DNA of 36,504 bases from an uncultured Prochlorococcus sp. Its GTDB lineage: Bacteria > Cyanobacteriota > Cyanobacteriia > PCC-6307 > Cyanobiaceae. The position numbers and the translations under genes are program-made. Position 1 is the first letter of the stretch. Every line of letters begins with the position of its first letter. Location of the stretch: positions 1-36,504 of the forward strand of contig CACKJM010000013.1 of the NCBI GenBank assembly GCA_902600475.1, read 5' to 3'. Shown here piece by piece: positions 10,765 through 20,966 of the stretch. The notes beneath the pieces are model-generated. The model made no database searches, was not told the origin of the DNA, and saw only the letters and a program-made list of their open reading frames with translations.

Positions 10765-13502
10765 AAGAAGATACGATAATCCAAAACAATTTATTTGAGA
10801 TTGATAATGAAAATAAAAAGCAAAATGAAATATCAAATATTCCAGAAGAATTATCTTGGGAAGATTTAAAAAAAGAATCTCAAAAAAGACCTAGACAAAG
10901 AAAAAATTCAACTAATTTAATAAATAAGTTCAAGACTGATTTAATTTCAAATAACAAAAATGTTTGCATCAATGAAGAATCTTATAGCTATAAAACAGTT
11001 TCAAAAATGAAATTAACTCCTGTAATGAAGCATTATGTAACTCTAAAGGAGGAGAATAAAGATAGGTTATTACTTTATAGATTAGGAGATTTTTTTGAAT
11101 GTTTTTTTGAGGACGCTGTATTAATATCTAACCTTTTAGAAATAACACTTACCAGTAAAGATGCCGGCAAAGAAATTGGTAAGATCCCTATGGCAGGCGT
11201 TCCTTACCATGCAATGGAGAGATACTGTGCTGATTTAATTAAAAAAAATTATTCTGTGGTTATATGCGACCAATTAGAAAAAAGTTCTGGCAATTACGGT
11301 ACTCCAATCAAAAGAGGAATAACAAGAATCATTACTCCTGGAACAGTAATTGAAGAGGGGATGTTGATAGCAAAGAAAAATAATTGGATTACTGCTATTT
11401 ACTTATCAGAAGAAAATACAGATGAATCTTATCAATGGGGTATATCTAAAGCTGATGTAAGCACAGGAGAATTAATAACTTTAGAAGGTCAATCTTTGTC
11501 AAAACTATTTGATGAAATTAATAAATTAGATTCTTCAGAAATCATTGTTGGGAGTAATGAAGTAAGAAATTTATTAATTAAAGAAAGTAGTCAAATTACA
11601 TGTACTGTTTCTCAAGATACTAATTTTGGCATTAATGAAGCTAATTATCTAATAAAAAAATATTTCCAAATTGCAAGCCTAGAAGGTATAGGACTTAAGC
11701 ATTTAAACAATGCAACTAGATCACTTGGAGGTTTATTGAATTATTTAGAAAAAATTAATCCTTCAAATTTAGATAAAGATTCTTCCGTAAAAATCTCATT
11801 AGACTTTCCTCAAATTCAATTTAGTCACAACAAATTAATTATTGATTATCAAACTCAAAAAAACTTAGAAATCAAAAATACACAACGAGAAAACAATTAT
11901 GTGGGTTCGCTATTATGGAGTATTGATAGAACGTATACCTGCATGGGTGCAAGGTGTTTAAGAAGGTGGATAGATTCACCACTATTAAACGTTAATGAAA
12001 TTTATAAAAGACAAAACATAATTACAAACTTTATTGAATCTAAACAGTTACGTATTGATACCCAAAATTTACTTAGAGCAATGGGGGATTTAGAAAGACT
12101 TGCAGGAAGAGCTTGTGCAGGTCATGCAAGTCCTAGAGACTTAATTGCAATATCAGAAGGTTTAAAAAAATTACCTAGACTAAAATCCATAATTGATTTA
12201 TTTAAATATGATCTCCCAGATTGGACTGATCAATTAAAAAATATTGATGAAGGACTCTTAAAATTAGCTGATACTATAAGTTTTAAACTAATAGAAAATC
12301 CTCCTCTAAATATAAGTGAAGGAGGCATGATCCACGATGGTGTTGACAATATATTAGATGGTTTACGCAATTTAATGGATGATTACTCTGAGTGGCTAAA
12401 TAAAGAGGAATTAAAAGAAAGAAAAATTAGCAGAATTTCAAACCTAAAAATTCAATTTCATAAAAATTTTGGGTACTACATTTCTATAAATAAGTCAAAA
12501 GTTAATTTAGCTCCACAACATTGGATCAAAAGGCAAACACTTACTAATGAAGAAAGGTATATCACTTCAGAAATTAAAAATAAAGAAAATAAGATTTTCC
12601 AAATAAAAAGTAGAGCTTCTTCAAAAGAATATGAAATTTTCTGCGAATTAAGAAATATTGTTGCTGAGAAAACAAAACAAATAAGATCAATCGCAAAATC
12701 CATAGCATCTCTTGATGCATTGCTTGGTTTATCAATTACTTCAGTAGAAAACAATTTTATAAAACCTTCTTTAATACCAATGAATGATTCAATAACAAAA
12801 AATAGTACAAAAATTATCGCAGGAAGAAACCCAATAGTAGAGCAATTGTTAAATGATAAAAAATTTATAGCGAATGATATGTCTTTTGATGATAATCAAA
12901 AATTAATTATATTAACTGGTCCCAATGCAAGCGGAAAAAGTTGCTTTATCAGACAAATTGGTTTAATACAAATACTTACACAAATTGGTAGCTTTGTTCC
13001 TGCTAATAATGCTGAAATCAAGATTTCAGATAGGATTTTTACAAGAATTGGGGCGGTTGATGATCAATCATCTGGACAATCAACATTTATGGTAGAAATG
13101 TCTGAAACTGCATCAATTCTGAATCAGGCAACTTCTAACTCACTAGTTTTACTTGATGAGATAGGTAGAGGAACATCAACTTTTGATGGCCTTTCAATAG
13201 CTTGGTCTGTAAGTGAATATCTTGCAAAAAAAATTAAATGTAATACTATTTTTGCTACTCACTATCATGAGCTGAATTATTTAAAAAAATCAAATAAAAA
13301 TATACAAAATTTTCAAGTTTTAGTAGAACAAAATAACGATAAGCTAATTTTTAGTCACAGGATTATAAAAGGGGGCTCAAACAAAAGCTATGGTATAGAA
13401 GCAGCTAAATTAGCAGGCGTTCCGAGAGAAGTGATAGACAAAGCAAAGTCAGTTTTAAATTCTTTAGAAGAAAATAATAAATTAAATAATAATATTGATT
13501 AA
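10761..13502 (+). CDS. mutS: DNA mismatch repair protein MutS
   Basis: MutS recognises base mismatches and small loops and starts repair with MutL. The 913-residue protein has an N-terminal extension of about 80 Lys/Asn/Glu-rich residues, then the mismatch-binding domain with the Phe-x-Glu motif (F111-F-E113 within [13 protein letters not shown]), connector, lever and clamp. The C-terminal ATPase has Walker A GPNASGKS (720-727), [25 protein letters not shown] and FATHYHEL. This is the MutS1 type, since the Phe-x-Glu is kept. The long N-terminal tail is beyond the E. coli length and has no motif I know. It converges on cobH with 31 bases between stops. Confidence 0.97.
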   Translation: MKEDTIIQNNLFEIDNENKKQNEISNIPEELSWEDLKKESQKRPRQRKNSTNLINKFKTDLISNNKNVCINEESYSYKTVSKMKLTPVMKHYVTLKEENKDRLLLYRLGDFFECFFEDAVLISNLLEITLTSKDAGKEIGKIPMAGVPYHAMERYCADLIKKNYSVVICDQLEKSSGNYGTPIKRGITRIITPGTVIEEGMLIAKKNNWITAIYLSEENTDESYQWGISKADVSTGELITLEGQSLSKLFDEINKLDSSEIIVGSNEVRNLLIKESSQITCTVSQDTNFGINEANYLIKKYFQIASLEGIGLKHLNNATRSLGGLLNYLEKINPSNLDKDSSVKISLDFPQIQFSHNKLIIDYQTQKNLEIKNTQRENNYVGSLLWSIDRTYTCMGARCLRRWIDSPLLNVNEIYKRQNIITNFIESKQLRIDTQNLLRAMGDLERLAGRACAGHASPRDLIAISEGLKKLPRLKSIIDLFKYDLPDWTDQLKNIDEGLLKLADTISFKLIENPPLNISEGGMIHDGVDNILDGLRNLMDDYSEWLNKEELKERKISRISNLKIQFHKNFGYYISINKSKVNLAPQHWIKRQTLTNEERYITSEIKNKENKIFQIKSRASSKEYEIFCELRNIVAEKTKQIRSIAKSIASLDALLGLSITSVENNFIKPSLIPMNDSITKNSTKIIAGRNPIVEQLLNDKKFIANDMSFDDNQKLIILTGPNASGKSCFIRQIGLIQILTQIGSFVPANNAEIKISDRIFTRIGAVDDQSSGQSTFMVEMSETASILNQATSNSLVLLDEIGRGTSTFDGLSIAWSVSEYLAKKIKCNTIFATHYHELNYLKKSNKNIQNFQVLVEQNNDKLIFSHRIIKGGSNKSYGIEAAKLAGVPREVIDKAKSVLNSLEENNKLNNNID

Positions 13503-13533
13503 ATTATTAACATTTTCATAACATAAAATTTCT

Positions 13534-14157
13534 TTAAATAGATTCCCTCAACAGGGCGTTTACGGCAGCAGCTGCCATAGCAGCACCTCCTCTAGTTGAA
13601 TTCAAAACAATTCTAGGAAGATCGGTAGAAATCAGTTTTTTTTTACTTTTTTCTACTCCTATAAATCCAACGGGCATTCCAATAATTAAACCAGGTAAAT
13701 CGTTTGCATTCTCTAAAATATCAATTAAATAAGTTAAAGCTGTAGGAGAACTGCCAATAACTACAATAGGTGATTTGCTTCCAGAATTTTTAGCGGATAA
13801 CTCCTTCCAACCTTCACTTAAGCCATATGCAGTTTTAGTTAATTTTGTATGATTATTTTTTCCAAACCACATTCTAGCTGTGAATATTTTATTTTTGGTT
13901 GTATTTTCTGCCATAGATTTTATAGCTGCTGCAGCCATATCGGTATCAGTTAAAATCGGAGCACCATTTTTAAGTGCCTGAAGCCCCTTTTCGCAAGCAC
14001 CTTCACTAAAATTTAAAAGATTTTGAACAGAAAAATCTCCTGAAGTATGAACTAACCTTTCTAAAACTTTTTTTTCCAAATAATTTAGATCATTGGCTCC
14101 TAAATTAGATCTTATAAATCTGATGCTTTCCAAAAAAATTGGATGATCTATTACCAT
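13534..14157 (-). CDS. cobH: Precorrin-8X methylmutase
   Basis: CobH/CbiC moves the C-11 methyl group of precorrin-8X to C-12 to form hydrogenobyrinate, or the cobalt equivalent, in the corrin pathway. The 207-residue protein has the catalytic His at position 37 in ERLVHTSGDFSV, the ligand regions ILTDTDMAAAAI and SPTALTYLIDIL, and the family end PGLIIGMPVGFIGVEKSKK and STRGGAAMAAAAVNAL. No other cobalamin gene is nearby, which is usual in scattered cyanobacterial cob pathways. It diverges from holA over 58 bases. cbiC is the equivalent name in the anaerobic pathway. Confidence 0.95.
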   Translation of the reverse strand: MVIDHPIFLESIRFIRSNLGANDLNYLEKKVLERLVHTSGDFSVQNLLNFSEGACEKGLQALKNGAPILTDTDMAAAAIKSMAENTTKNKIFTARMWFGKNNHTKLTKTAYGLSEGWKELSAKNSGSKSPIVVIGSSPTALTYLIDILENANDLPGLIIGMPVGFIGVEKSKKKLISTDLPRIVLNSTRGGAAMAAAAVNALLRESI

Positions 14158-14180
14158 TAATTTTTTTTTGTGTTAGAAGT

Positions 14181-14201
14181 AATCATAGTTAAAATATGAT
14201 T
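14181..14201. promoter_or_regulatory. Inverted repeat / paired -10 boxes between cobH and holA
   Basis: AATCATA (14181-14187) and TATGATT (14195-14201) are a perfect 7-base inverted repeat around a 7-base spacer. Read on each strand it yields TATGAT, a good -10 element. The plus-strand copy (14195-14200) would start the holA RNA about 9 bases before its ATG; the minus copy would start cobH RNA about 18 bases before its ATG. The two promoters would overlap, so polymerase could occupy only one at a time, or the repeat could be an operator. Confidence 0.4.
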
Positions 14202-14215
14202 TTTATTGAGCGATT

Positions 14216-15217
14216 ATGCCAATACAAATATTATGGGGTAATGATCTAAACGCTCAAAATACATTTATTCAAAAGTTAATTGATAAAGAAGTATCCAAAG
14301 ATTGGAAAGAAATAAACGTCACTAATTTAAATGGAGATGATAATGAGCAAGTAAATAAAGCTTTTGATGCAGTTCTTACACCTCCTTTTGGAGAAGGATA
14401 CAGGATAGTTACATTGAAAAATAATCCAATTTTTACCGCAAAAAATGAGGATCTAAGAACTAAATTTGAAAAAATTCATGACAACATACCACAAAATACT
14501 TTTTTGATTTTACAAAATACAAAAAAACCAGATTCAAGACTAAAGAGTACTAAATTTTTGCAAAAACTTATTAAAAATAATTTAGCCAAAGAAAGATCAT
14601 TTATCTTACCAGAAATCTGGGACATTGAAGGACAAAAAAAATTTTTAGAAGATGCAGCAAATGAAATTAATATCAAAATTGATAAAAATGCAGCTGAATT
14701 AATTATTGATTCTGTTGGGAATGATAGCTTTAAACTAAGAAATGAATTAGCCAAAGCAAAAACATACCTTTCTGCAGAAAAAAGTGATGCAAATTCACAA
14801 CTTTTTCTTAAAAGTATTGATGTAAAAAAAATATTTAGTGATCATCAATCCAACATTTTCAAAATCATTGATCTTCTCTTACAAAAAAATATTAATCAAA
14901 GCCTAATGGAAATAAATTATTCCTTACAGAAAGGAGAACCTGCTTTAAGACTAAATGCAGGTTTAATTAGTCAAATAAGAATTCATACCATTATAAAATT
15001 AGCCGTTAATTCAGGAAACGATAATGCAGAAAAGATTTGTAATCTTGCAGGCATTTCTAATCCAAAAAGAATTTTTTTTATGCGAAGAAAAGTAAAAAAT
15101 GTATCGCAAGAATATTTAATTAATTTAATGAGTAACTTATTAGATATTGAATCATTACTAAAACAAGGTAATAATCCTATAAATGTTTTTACAGAGAATT
15201 TAATTAATTTAAGTTAA
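14216..15217 (+). CDS. holA: DNA polymerase III delta subunit
   Basis: The delta subunit opens the sliding clamp within the clamp loader, alongside DnaX and delta-prime. The 333-residue protein shows the delta pattern: an N-terminal AAA+-like domain without Walker motifs (PIQILWGNDLNAQNTFIQKLI), DAVLTPPFGEGYRIVTLKN, the LILQNTKKPDSRLKSTKFLQKL strand, EIWDIEGQKKFLEDAA, and the C-terminal helical domain with LLQKGEPALRLNAGL-type sequence. Sequence conservation in this family is low, and it is named from domain layout and length (E. coli 343). It is 39 bases upstream of lysC; dnaX lies 13.5 kb away in the same window. Confidence 0.88.
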   Translation: MPIQILWGNDLNAQNTFIQKLIDKEVSKDWKEINVTNLNGDDNEQVNKAFDAVLTPPFGEGYRIVTLKNNPIFTAKNEDLRTKFEKIHDNIPQNTFLILQNTKKPDSRLKSTKFLQKLIKNNLAKERSFILPEIWDIEGQKKFLEDAANEINIKIDKNAAELIIDSVGNDSFKLRNELAKAKTYLSAEKSDANSQLFLKSIDVKKIFSDHQSNIFKIIDLLLQKNINQSLMEINYSLQKGEPALRLNAGLISQIRIHTIIKLAVNSGNDNAEKICNLAGISNPKRIFFMRRKVKNVSQEYLINLMSNLLDIESLLKQGNNPINVFTENLINLS

Positions 15218-15256
15218 CCAAATTTTAAGTTTAAGAATTTTCATTATGATTTAAAT

Positions 15257-17017
15257 ATGGCTTTACTAGTAAAAAAATTTGGCGGTACTTCCGTCGGTGA
15301 TATTAAAAAAATACAAAATATTGCAAGTAGCATTTGTCAAAGTAAAGAAGCAGGAAATGAAATTGTCGTAGTTGTTTCTGCAATGGGGCGAACTACAGAT
15401 GATTTAAATTGTTTAGCGGAATCAATTAGTAAAAATCCTAATCAAAGAGAATTGGATATGCTTCTTTCAACTGGAGAGCAAGTAACTATATCTCTTCTCT
15501 CAATGGCATTAAACGAGTATGGAATACCTGCAATTTCAATGACCGGTAGTCAGGTTGGAATAATTACTGAATCAATACATGGGAAAGCTAGAATTCTAGA
15601 TATTAAAACAGAAAGAATCTCATATTATATAAATCAAGGTTTTGTAGTTGTGGTGGCTGGATTTCAAGGAACAACATTAAGCCATACAGGATCAATGGAA
15701 ATTACGACTTTAGGTAGAGGTGGTTCAGATACATCCGCGGTAGCTTTATCAACTGCTTTAAGAGCTGAGACTTGCGAAATTTATACAGACGTACCGGGGG
15801 TTCTTACTACCGATCCAAGAATTGTTCCTGATGCAAAACTCTTAGATAAAATTAGCTGCGAGGAAATGCTTGAACTTGCAAGCGTCGGTGCTTCAGTTTT
15901 ACATCCAAGAGCAGTAGAAATTGCTCGTAATTATGGAATTAAATTATGCGTCAAATCAAGCCAATTTGACTCAAGTGGGACTCTCCTAGAAAGTCAAATC
16001 CAACCTCTCCCGCTAAAAAGAGGAAGCTTAGAATTAACAAAAACAGTCAATAGTCTTGAAGTATTAGAAAACCAAGCAGTATTTAGTCTCTCAAATATTC
16101 CTGATAGGCCTGGGATTGCTGCACAAATATTTGAAAAACTATCAGAAGCAAGTATTAACGTAGATTTAATAATACAAGCGACAAATGATGGGAATAATAA
16201 CGATATTACATTTACTGTTAGTGAATTAGAAATTAAAAAAACTTCAGAGCAATGTGAACATATAACTAGTCAATTAGGAGGAGAATTCAATCTAAAAACA
16301 AATATGACTAAATTGAGTATTCAAGGAGCAGGCATTATGGGTAGACCAAGTGTTTCAGCTGATTTATTTGATACTTTATCTCAAGCGAATATAAATGTAA
16401 GGTTAATAGCTACTAGTGAAATTAAAGTCAGCTGCGTAATTGAAATTAATAATATTCCAAAAGCTATTAGATTTGTTTCTGAGAAATTTAAGTTATCAGA
16501 TACACAAATATTTGTTAATCCAATCAACGCAAAACAAGATCAACCTGAAGTAAGAGGAATTGCATTAGATAAAAACCAAGTTCAAGTAAGTTTTCGAAAA
16601 CTGCCTGATCGTCCAGGTGTAGCAGCATCGATATGTTTAGCATTAGCTGAAAATAATTTACTTTTCGATACTATCGTTCAGTCTGAAAGAATTTCCTCTT
16701 TAAAAACTAAGGATATTAGTTTTACAATGAATAAACAAGATAGAGAAAAAGCTACCTTAGTTTTTGAGGCCTTAACAAAAAAATTGCCCGGATCTTACAT
16801 TGAAGATGGCCCTGCTATAGCCAAAGTAAGTGCTGTAGGAGCGGGAATGGCATGTAAGGTTGGAACTGCTGGAAAAATATTTAGAGCATTGGCTGATCAA
16901 AATATCAATATTGAAATGATTGCCACCAGTGAAATCAGAACTTCATGTATTGTCCTGGAAAAAGATTGTGACAAAGCAGTTAATGCGATTCATAATCATT
17001 TCGAATTAGAAAAATAA
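15257..17017 (+). CDS. lysC: Aspartate kinase (four-ACT-domain type)
   Basis: LysC phosphorylates L-aspartate, the entry step to Lys, Thr, Met and Ile. The catalytic domain (about 1-240) has KFGGTSVG (7-14), VVSAMGRTTDDL, GRGGSDTSAVAL and the TDVPGVLTTDPR region. Then come four ACT modules, seen as two duplicated pairs: SLSNIPDRPGIAAQIF and KLSIQGAGIMGRPSVSADLF, then SFRKLPDRPGVAASI and KVSAVGAGMACKVGTAG. Both pairs end in NIEMI/NVRLI-ATSEI. This 586-residue, four-ACT form is typical of cyanobacteria and implies allosteric feedback by Lys and/or Thr. asd and dapA, the next steps towards lysine, are 6-9 kb downstream. It converges on uvrB with 7 bases between stops. Confidence 0.97.
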   Translation: MALLVKKFGGTSVGDIKKIQNIASSICQSKEAGNEIVVVVSAMGRTTDDLNCLAESISKNPNQRELDMLLSTGEQVTISLLSMALNEYGIPAISMTGSQVGIITESIHGKARILDIKTERISYYINQGFVVVVAGFQGTTLSHTGSMEITTLGRGGSDTSAVALSTALRAETCEIYTDVPGVLTTDPRIVPDAKLLDKISCEEMLELASVGASVLHPRAVEIARNYGIKLCVKSSQFDSSGTLLESQIQPLPLKRGSLELTKTVNSLEVLENQAVFSLSNIPDRPGIAAQIFEKLSEASINVDLIIQATNDGNNNDITFTVSELEIKKTSEQCEHITSQLGGEFNLKTNMTKLSIQGAGIMGRPSVSADLFDTLSQANINVRLIATSEIKVSCVIEINNIPKAIRFVSEKFKLSDTQIFVNPINAKQDQPEVRGIALDKNQVQVSFRKLPDRPGVAASICLALAENNLLFDTIVQSERISSLKTKDISFTMNKQDREKATLVFEALTKKLPGSYIEDGPAIAKVSAVGAGMACKVGTAGKIFRALADQNINIEMIATSEIRTSCIVLEKDCDKAVNAIHNHFELEK

Positions 17018-17024
17018 GTTCTTT

Positions 17025-19064
17025 TTAATTATTTCTTGCCAATTTTTGTCTTAATTTTTTGATTCTATCCCTCAAATTTGCTGCTTCTTCAAAATTTAAC
17101 TCTTTTGCAGCGTCTTTCATTTTAATTTCTAACTTTTCTATTAAGTCAGGCAATTCTTCGAGCAAACATTGATTATCACTGGAACTGAGAATTGCGTCAG
17201 TTTTGTTATTAACTATATTTATTAAATCTTTAGACAAACCACCAGCATCTAATTTTCTGGAAAGTTCTAGAAAAGATAATATTGAATTTTCTATTTTTTT
17301 GCCTGCAGGTTTTGGGGTAATACCATTGACTTGGTTATATTTTTTTTGAATAGTTCTTCTTCTTTCAGTTTCAGATATTGCTCTTTTCATTGAATCTGTG
17401 AAGTTATCTGCATAAAGCAAGGCAACACCTTCAATATGTCTGGCAGCTCTTCCTATTGTTTGAATTAATGACCTTTCTGCCCTCAGAAAACCTTCTTTAT
17501 CAGCATCTAAAATGGCCACTAAGGAAACTTCTGGAAGATCTAGTCCCTCTCTTAATAAATTAACTCCTACCAAAACATCATATTCGCCCATTCTAAGGTC
17601 TTGAATAATTTCAATTCTTTCAATTGAATGGATTTCGGAATGCAAATATCTAACTCTTACTTTATTTTCAGATAAAAAATCAGTTAGATCTTCAGCCATT
17701 CTCTTAGTAAGTGTTGTCACGAGCACTCTTTGATTCTTTTCAGCTCGAATTCTTATTTCAGATAACAGATCTTCTATTTGGCCTTCACTAGGTCTTACAT
17801 CAATTACCGGGTCTAATACCCCAGTTGGTCTTATAACTTGCTCAATAAACTCACCATCACATTGATCTAATTCCCATTGACCGGGGGTTGCACTTATAAA
17901 TAATGTCTGTTTTGATTTTTCCCAAAACTCTTCACATTTTAAAGGTCTATTATCTGCAGCACTTGGCAGTCTAAAACCATGATCTATTAAAACTTTTTTT
18001 CTAGATTGATCACCGTTGTACATCGCATGAAGTTGAGGACATGTTACATGACTCTCATCAACTACCAACAACCAATCTTTGGGAAAGTAATCTATTAAGC
18101 ATTCTGGCGGTGAACCTTCTTCCCTACCTGATAAATGACGAGCATAATTCTCAACTCCATTACAATAACCAACCTCTTTAAGCATTTCTAAATCATATTT
18201 TGTACGTTGTTCTAGACGTTGAGCCTCTAATAATTTTCCTTCGTATGTAAATTTATCGAGTTGAGTTTTTAATTCACTTCTAATTGCACTTATTGCACTC
18301 TCAAGTCTTTCTTTTGGAGTCACAAAATGCTTCGCTGGGTAAACGCTAACTTGTTCCAAACTTTCAAGTATTTCTCCTGTAGTAGGGTCAACATATCTAA
18401 TAGCCTCGACTTCATCACCAAATAACTCAATTCTTATTAATCTATCTTCATAAGCTGGACCGATTTCTAAGACATCCCCTTTAATTCTGAATCTACCTCT
18501 AGTAATTTCAATATCATTTCTAGTATATTGATTTTCAACGAGAGACCTCAAAGAAGAACGTAGATTAATTGATTTTCCCACTTCAAATTTAACTGAAGCT
18601 TTTAAATACTCACTCGGTATACCAAGACCATAAATACAACTTATTGAGGCTACAACAATTACATCTTTTCTTTCAAATAATGAGCGTGTTGCAGAATGCC
18701 TAAGCATATCTATTTCTTCATTAATTGAAGCAGTTTTGGCTATGTAAGTATCACTTACAGGTACATAAGCTTCAGGTTGATAATAATCGTAGTAAGAAAT
18801 GAAATACTCAACAGCATTTTTTGGAAAAAATTCCCTTAATTCATTACATAGTTGTGCAGCCAACGTTTTGTTATGGGCTAAAACAAGTGCTGGTCTTCCT
18901 GTTTGTTGAATTACATTGGCAATGGTAAATGTTTTACCAGTTCCAGTAGCTCCTAAAAGAGTCTGAAACTGTTTACCATTATTCACGCCTTTAACTAATT
19001 TTTTAATAGCTTCTGGTTGATCTCCATTTGGTTCGTAAGGAGCTTGAAGCTTATAGTTGTTCAT
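17025..19064 (-). CDS. uvrB: Excinuclease ABC subunit B
   Basis: UvrB verifies DNA damage and recruits UvrC in nucleotide excision repair. Walker A is GATGTGKT at residues 38-45. The beta-hairpin [12 protein letters not shown] inserts into [14 protein letters not shown] is the DEAD-like box, and motifs V-VI are seen as [23 protein letters not shown] and [13 protein letters not shown]. The UVR domain (about 640-675) ends the protein and would bind UvrC. I take the ATG at 19064; a TTG one codon upstream is also in frame. The length, 679, is normal. The ycf23 stop lies 29 bases upstream on the same strand. Confidence 0.98.
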   Translation of the reverse strand: MNNYKLQAPYEPNGDQPEAIKKLVKGVNNGKQFQTLLGATGTGKTFTIANVIQQTGRPALVLAHNKTLAAQLCNELREFFPKNAVEYFISYYDYYQPEAYVPVSDTYIAKTASINEEIDMLRHSATRSLFERKDVIVVASISCIYGLGIPSEYLKASVKFEVGKSINLRSSLRSLVENQYTRNDIEITRGRFRIKGDVLEIGPAYEDRLIRIELFGDEVEAIRYVDPTTGEILESLEQVSVYPAKHFVTPKERLESAISAIRSELKTQLDKFTYEGKLLEAQRLEQRTKYDLEMLKEVGYCNGVENYARHLSGREEGSPPECLIDYFPKDWLLVVDESHVTCPQLHAMYNGDQSRKKVLIDHGFRLPSAADNRPLKCEEFWEKSKQTLFISATPGQWELDQCDGEFIEQVIRPTGVLDPVIDVRPSEGQIEDLLSEIRIRAEKNQRVLVTTLTKRMAEDLTDFLSENKVRVRYLHSEIHSIERIEIIQDLRMGEYDVLVGVNLLREGLDLPEVSLVAILDADKEGFLRAERSLIQTIGRAARHIEGVALLYADNFTDSMKRAISETERRRTIQKKYNQVNGITPKPAGKKIENSILSFLELSRKLDAGGLSKDLINIVNNKTDAILSSSDNQCLLEELPDLIEKLEIKMKDAAKELNFEEAANLRDRIKKLRQKLARNN

Positions 19065-19093
19065 CAAGCTAGTAGCTAAAGGATGTTGCTATA

Positions 19094-19870
19094 CTAAGAA
19101 ATTTTTTCTCCAATTATTGAATTTTTCAAAGATTCTTTTAAGCCCCTAACAACCGCAATCATTGATATTAAATCATCTAATTTATTAACCACAGATCCAA
19201 CGCCAACTGCTGAGGCTCCAGAGGATATTGCTAATGGACAAGTTACTTGGCTTAATCCAGAGGCACTCATGATTGGTATATTCAGAGATTGTTTCTTAAA
19301 TTCTTGATGAATGGCATAGGTAGCTGCAAGAGTTGGTACTGATTTTTCAAAAAAGCCTTGAATTCCTGGAGAGTAAGGACTAGAACTGGTACCACCTTCT
19401 GTTTGAATAATATCAACGCCTTCTTCCACTAGCTTTACAGCAAGATCAACTTGTTTATCAATAGGCATAGTATGAGGAACAGTTACTGATAAGGGAAAAT
19501 TAGGCAATAAATCCCTCGTCTCTTTTGTAATGTTTAAAACTTTTTTATCTGAAAAATGAATGCCTTTTTCATAAAAAGTATCGTAATTTCCTATCTCAAT
19601 TAATGATGCTCCTGCTTTTACACAATCTTGAAAAGATCGAGGTACTACTGAACTAACACAAACGGGTAGTGTTGAATTCTTAAGTGCTAAATCAACGAGT
19701 TCAGGTTTACAAGCAATATCGACAAGATCTGCACCTCCTAATGAAGCAGCCTCAACAATTATTTTCACAGACTGAACATCGAAATTATTCAATCCTGAAA
19801 TAACTTTGAGTAAGGATTTGCTTCTTAACTCTTCTTTGATTTTTTGTGGCAAAAGATTAATCAGACTCAT
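19094..19870 (-). CDS. ycf23: Ycf23 / DUF561 protein (TIM-barrel-like)
   Basis: A 258-residue protein of the Ycf23 family, found in cyanobacteria and red-algal plastids and of unknown biochemical role. The sequence reads as a phosphate-binding TIM barrel: VISGLNNFDVQSVKIIVEAASLGGADLVDIAC, LPVCVSSVVPRSFQDCVKAGASLIEIGNYD, EEGVDIIQTEGGTSSSP, and a late IPIMSASGLSQVTCPLAISSGASAVGVGSVVNKL, where the Gly-Val-Gly-Ser resembles a phosphate loop. There is no signal peptide. It precedes uvrB on the same strand and diverges from tilS. The family is recognised with good confidence; any reaction would be guesswork. Confidence 0.88.
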   Translation of the reverse strand: MSLINLLPQKIKEELRSKSLLKVISGLNNFDVQSVKIIVEAASLGGADLVDIACKPELVDLALKNSTLPVCVSSVVPRSFQDCVKAGASLIEIGNYDTFYEKGIHFSDKKVLNITKETRDLLPNFPLSVTVPHTMPIDKQVDLAVKLVEEGVDIIQTEGGTSSSPYSPGIQGFFEKSVPTLAATYAIHQEFKKQSLNIPIMSASGLSQVTCPLAISSGASAVGVGSVVNKLDDLISMIAVVRGLKESLKNSIIGEKIS

Positions 19871-19903
19871 TTACTTAATGAATTTATTACCCGATTGTGA
19901 CAT

Positions 19904-19918
19904 TGTTTTAGTAAAACA
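19904..19918. promoter_or_regulatory. 15-base perfect palindrome between ycf23 and tilS
   Basis: TGTTTTAGTAAAACA is a perfect inverted repeat (7+1+7) roughly midway in the 85-base divergent region. On the plus side a TATTAT at 19936-19941 is a plausible tilS -10 with a very short leader; on the minus side a TAATAA lies closer to ycf23. The palindrome therefore sits where a repressor or activator dimer could act on both genes. It does not match the GTA-N8-TAC form of NtcA sites, and I do not recognise the factor. Confidence 0.35.
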
Positions 19919-19955
19919 GTGCATTTTTTAAAAAATATTATCTGAGCAACACAAA

Positions 19956-20966
19956 ATGACTGATAAGAAATTAACTCAGAAAAATTGGTCATCATGGCAT
20001 CATCAGCTGCATAAGGAGATACTTACCAAAAAAATATTAATTCCCAAAGGATCCAATATTTTAATAAGTGTTTCGGGAGGTCAAGACTCAATGGCCTTAT
20101 TAACCCTAATTAACGACCTAAAAAAACTACATAATTGGTCTATTAGTGTTTGGCATGGTGATCATCAGTGGCACGAAAAATCATCACTATATGCTCTTGA
20201 ATTAAAAAATTATTGCGAAGATAAAAATATTTCATTCTCTTTTGATCAAGCAAATAAAGAAAGTATTTCTTCAGAAGAAAAAGCACGAGAATGGAGATAT
20301 AAAAAATTATGTGAAAGGGCCAAAACTTTATTAAATAAAAACCAGCAAAAACATAGTATTTATTTGTTAACTGGTCACACGAGCAGTGATAATGCAGAAA
20401 CTTTTATCCTCAATTTATCTAGGGGAAGCAATTTTGCAGGTCTGAGTAATATTGAGAGTAAAAGATTAATAGAAAATCAAATTTATTTAATAAGACCAAT
20501 ATTAATTTTCAGTAGGGAAGATACAAAACAATTTTGCAGTGATATGAAGATCCCAGTCTGGGAAGATCCTACAAATTCAGATCTTAAATTAAAAAGAAAT
20601 TTAGTAAGAAAAAAAATTATTCCTTCCTTGGAGGTTATCTATCCTGGTTGTTCTGAAAGAATAAATAATTTTTCCCAAAAAATGAGCAAATACAACAATG
20701 AACGTAATGATCTTAGTGAACTAGCGTATTTATATTGTAAAGATGTTAAAGGTATCGATAGGAATCTCCTCAATGGTATGTGTATTGAAGCGAGGTGCAC
20801 AATTTTAAATAGATTTTTAAAAGAAATATCTGCAAAGCAATGTAGTTCTAAAAATCTGACAAAATTAGCAACTTCAATTTATGAAAAAAATAAAGGTCAA
20901 ATTAATCTGCAAGAGTTTTTAAAAATTGTTTGGGATAAAAACTATATAAATTTTGAAAAAAGTTAA
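19956..20966 (+). CDS. tilS: tRNA(Ile)-lysidine synthase
   Basis: TilS converts C34 of the CAU-anticodon tRNA-Ile to lysidine so it reads AUA, a very common codon in this AT-rich genome. The PP-loop SGGQDS is at residues 40-45. Further motifs are SVWHGDHQWHEKS, KAREWRYKKL, LLTGHTSSDNAETFILNLSRGS and LIRPILIFSREDTKQFC followed by VWEDPTNSD. The length is 336, the short form lacking most of the E. coli C-terminal domains. Its stop and that of the opposing rnj gene both come from the same TTAA, a 4-base overlap. Confidence 0.95.
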   Translation: MTDKKLTQKNWSSWHHQLHKEILTKKILIPKGSNILISVSGGQDSMALLTLINDLKKLHNWSISVWHGDHQWHEKSSLYALELKNYCEDKNISFSFDQANKESISSEEKAREWRYKKLCERAKTLLNKNQQKHSIYLLTGHTSSDNAETFILNLSRGSNFAGLSNIESKRLIENQIYLIRPILIFSREDTKQFCSDMKIPVWEDPTNSDLKLKRNLVRKKIIPSLEVIYPGCSERINNFSQKMSKYNNERNDLSELAYLYCKDVKGIDRNLLNGMCIEARCTILNRFLKEISAKQCSSKNLTKLATSIYEKNKGQINLQEFLKIVWDKNYINFEKS

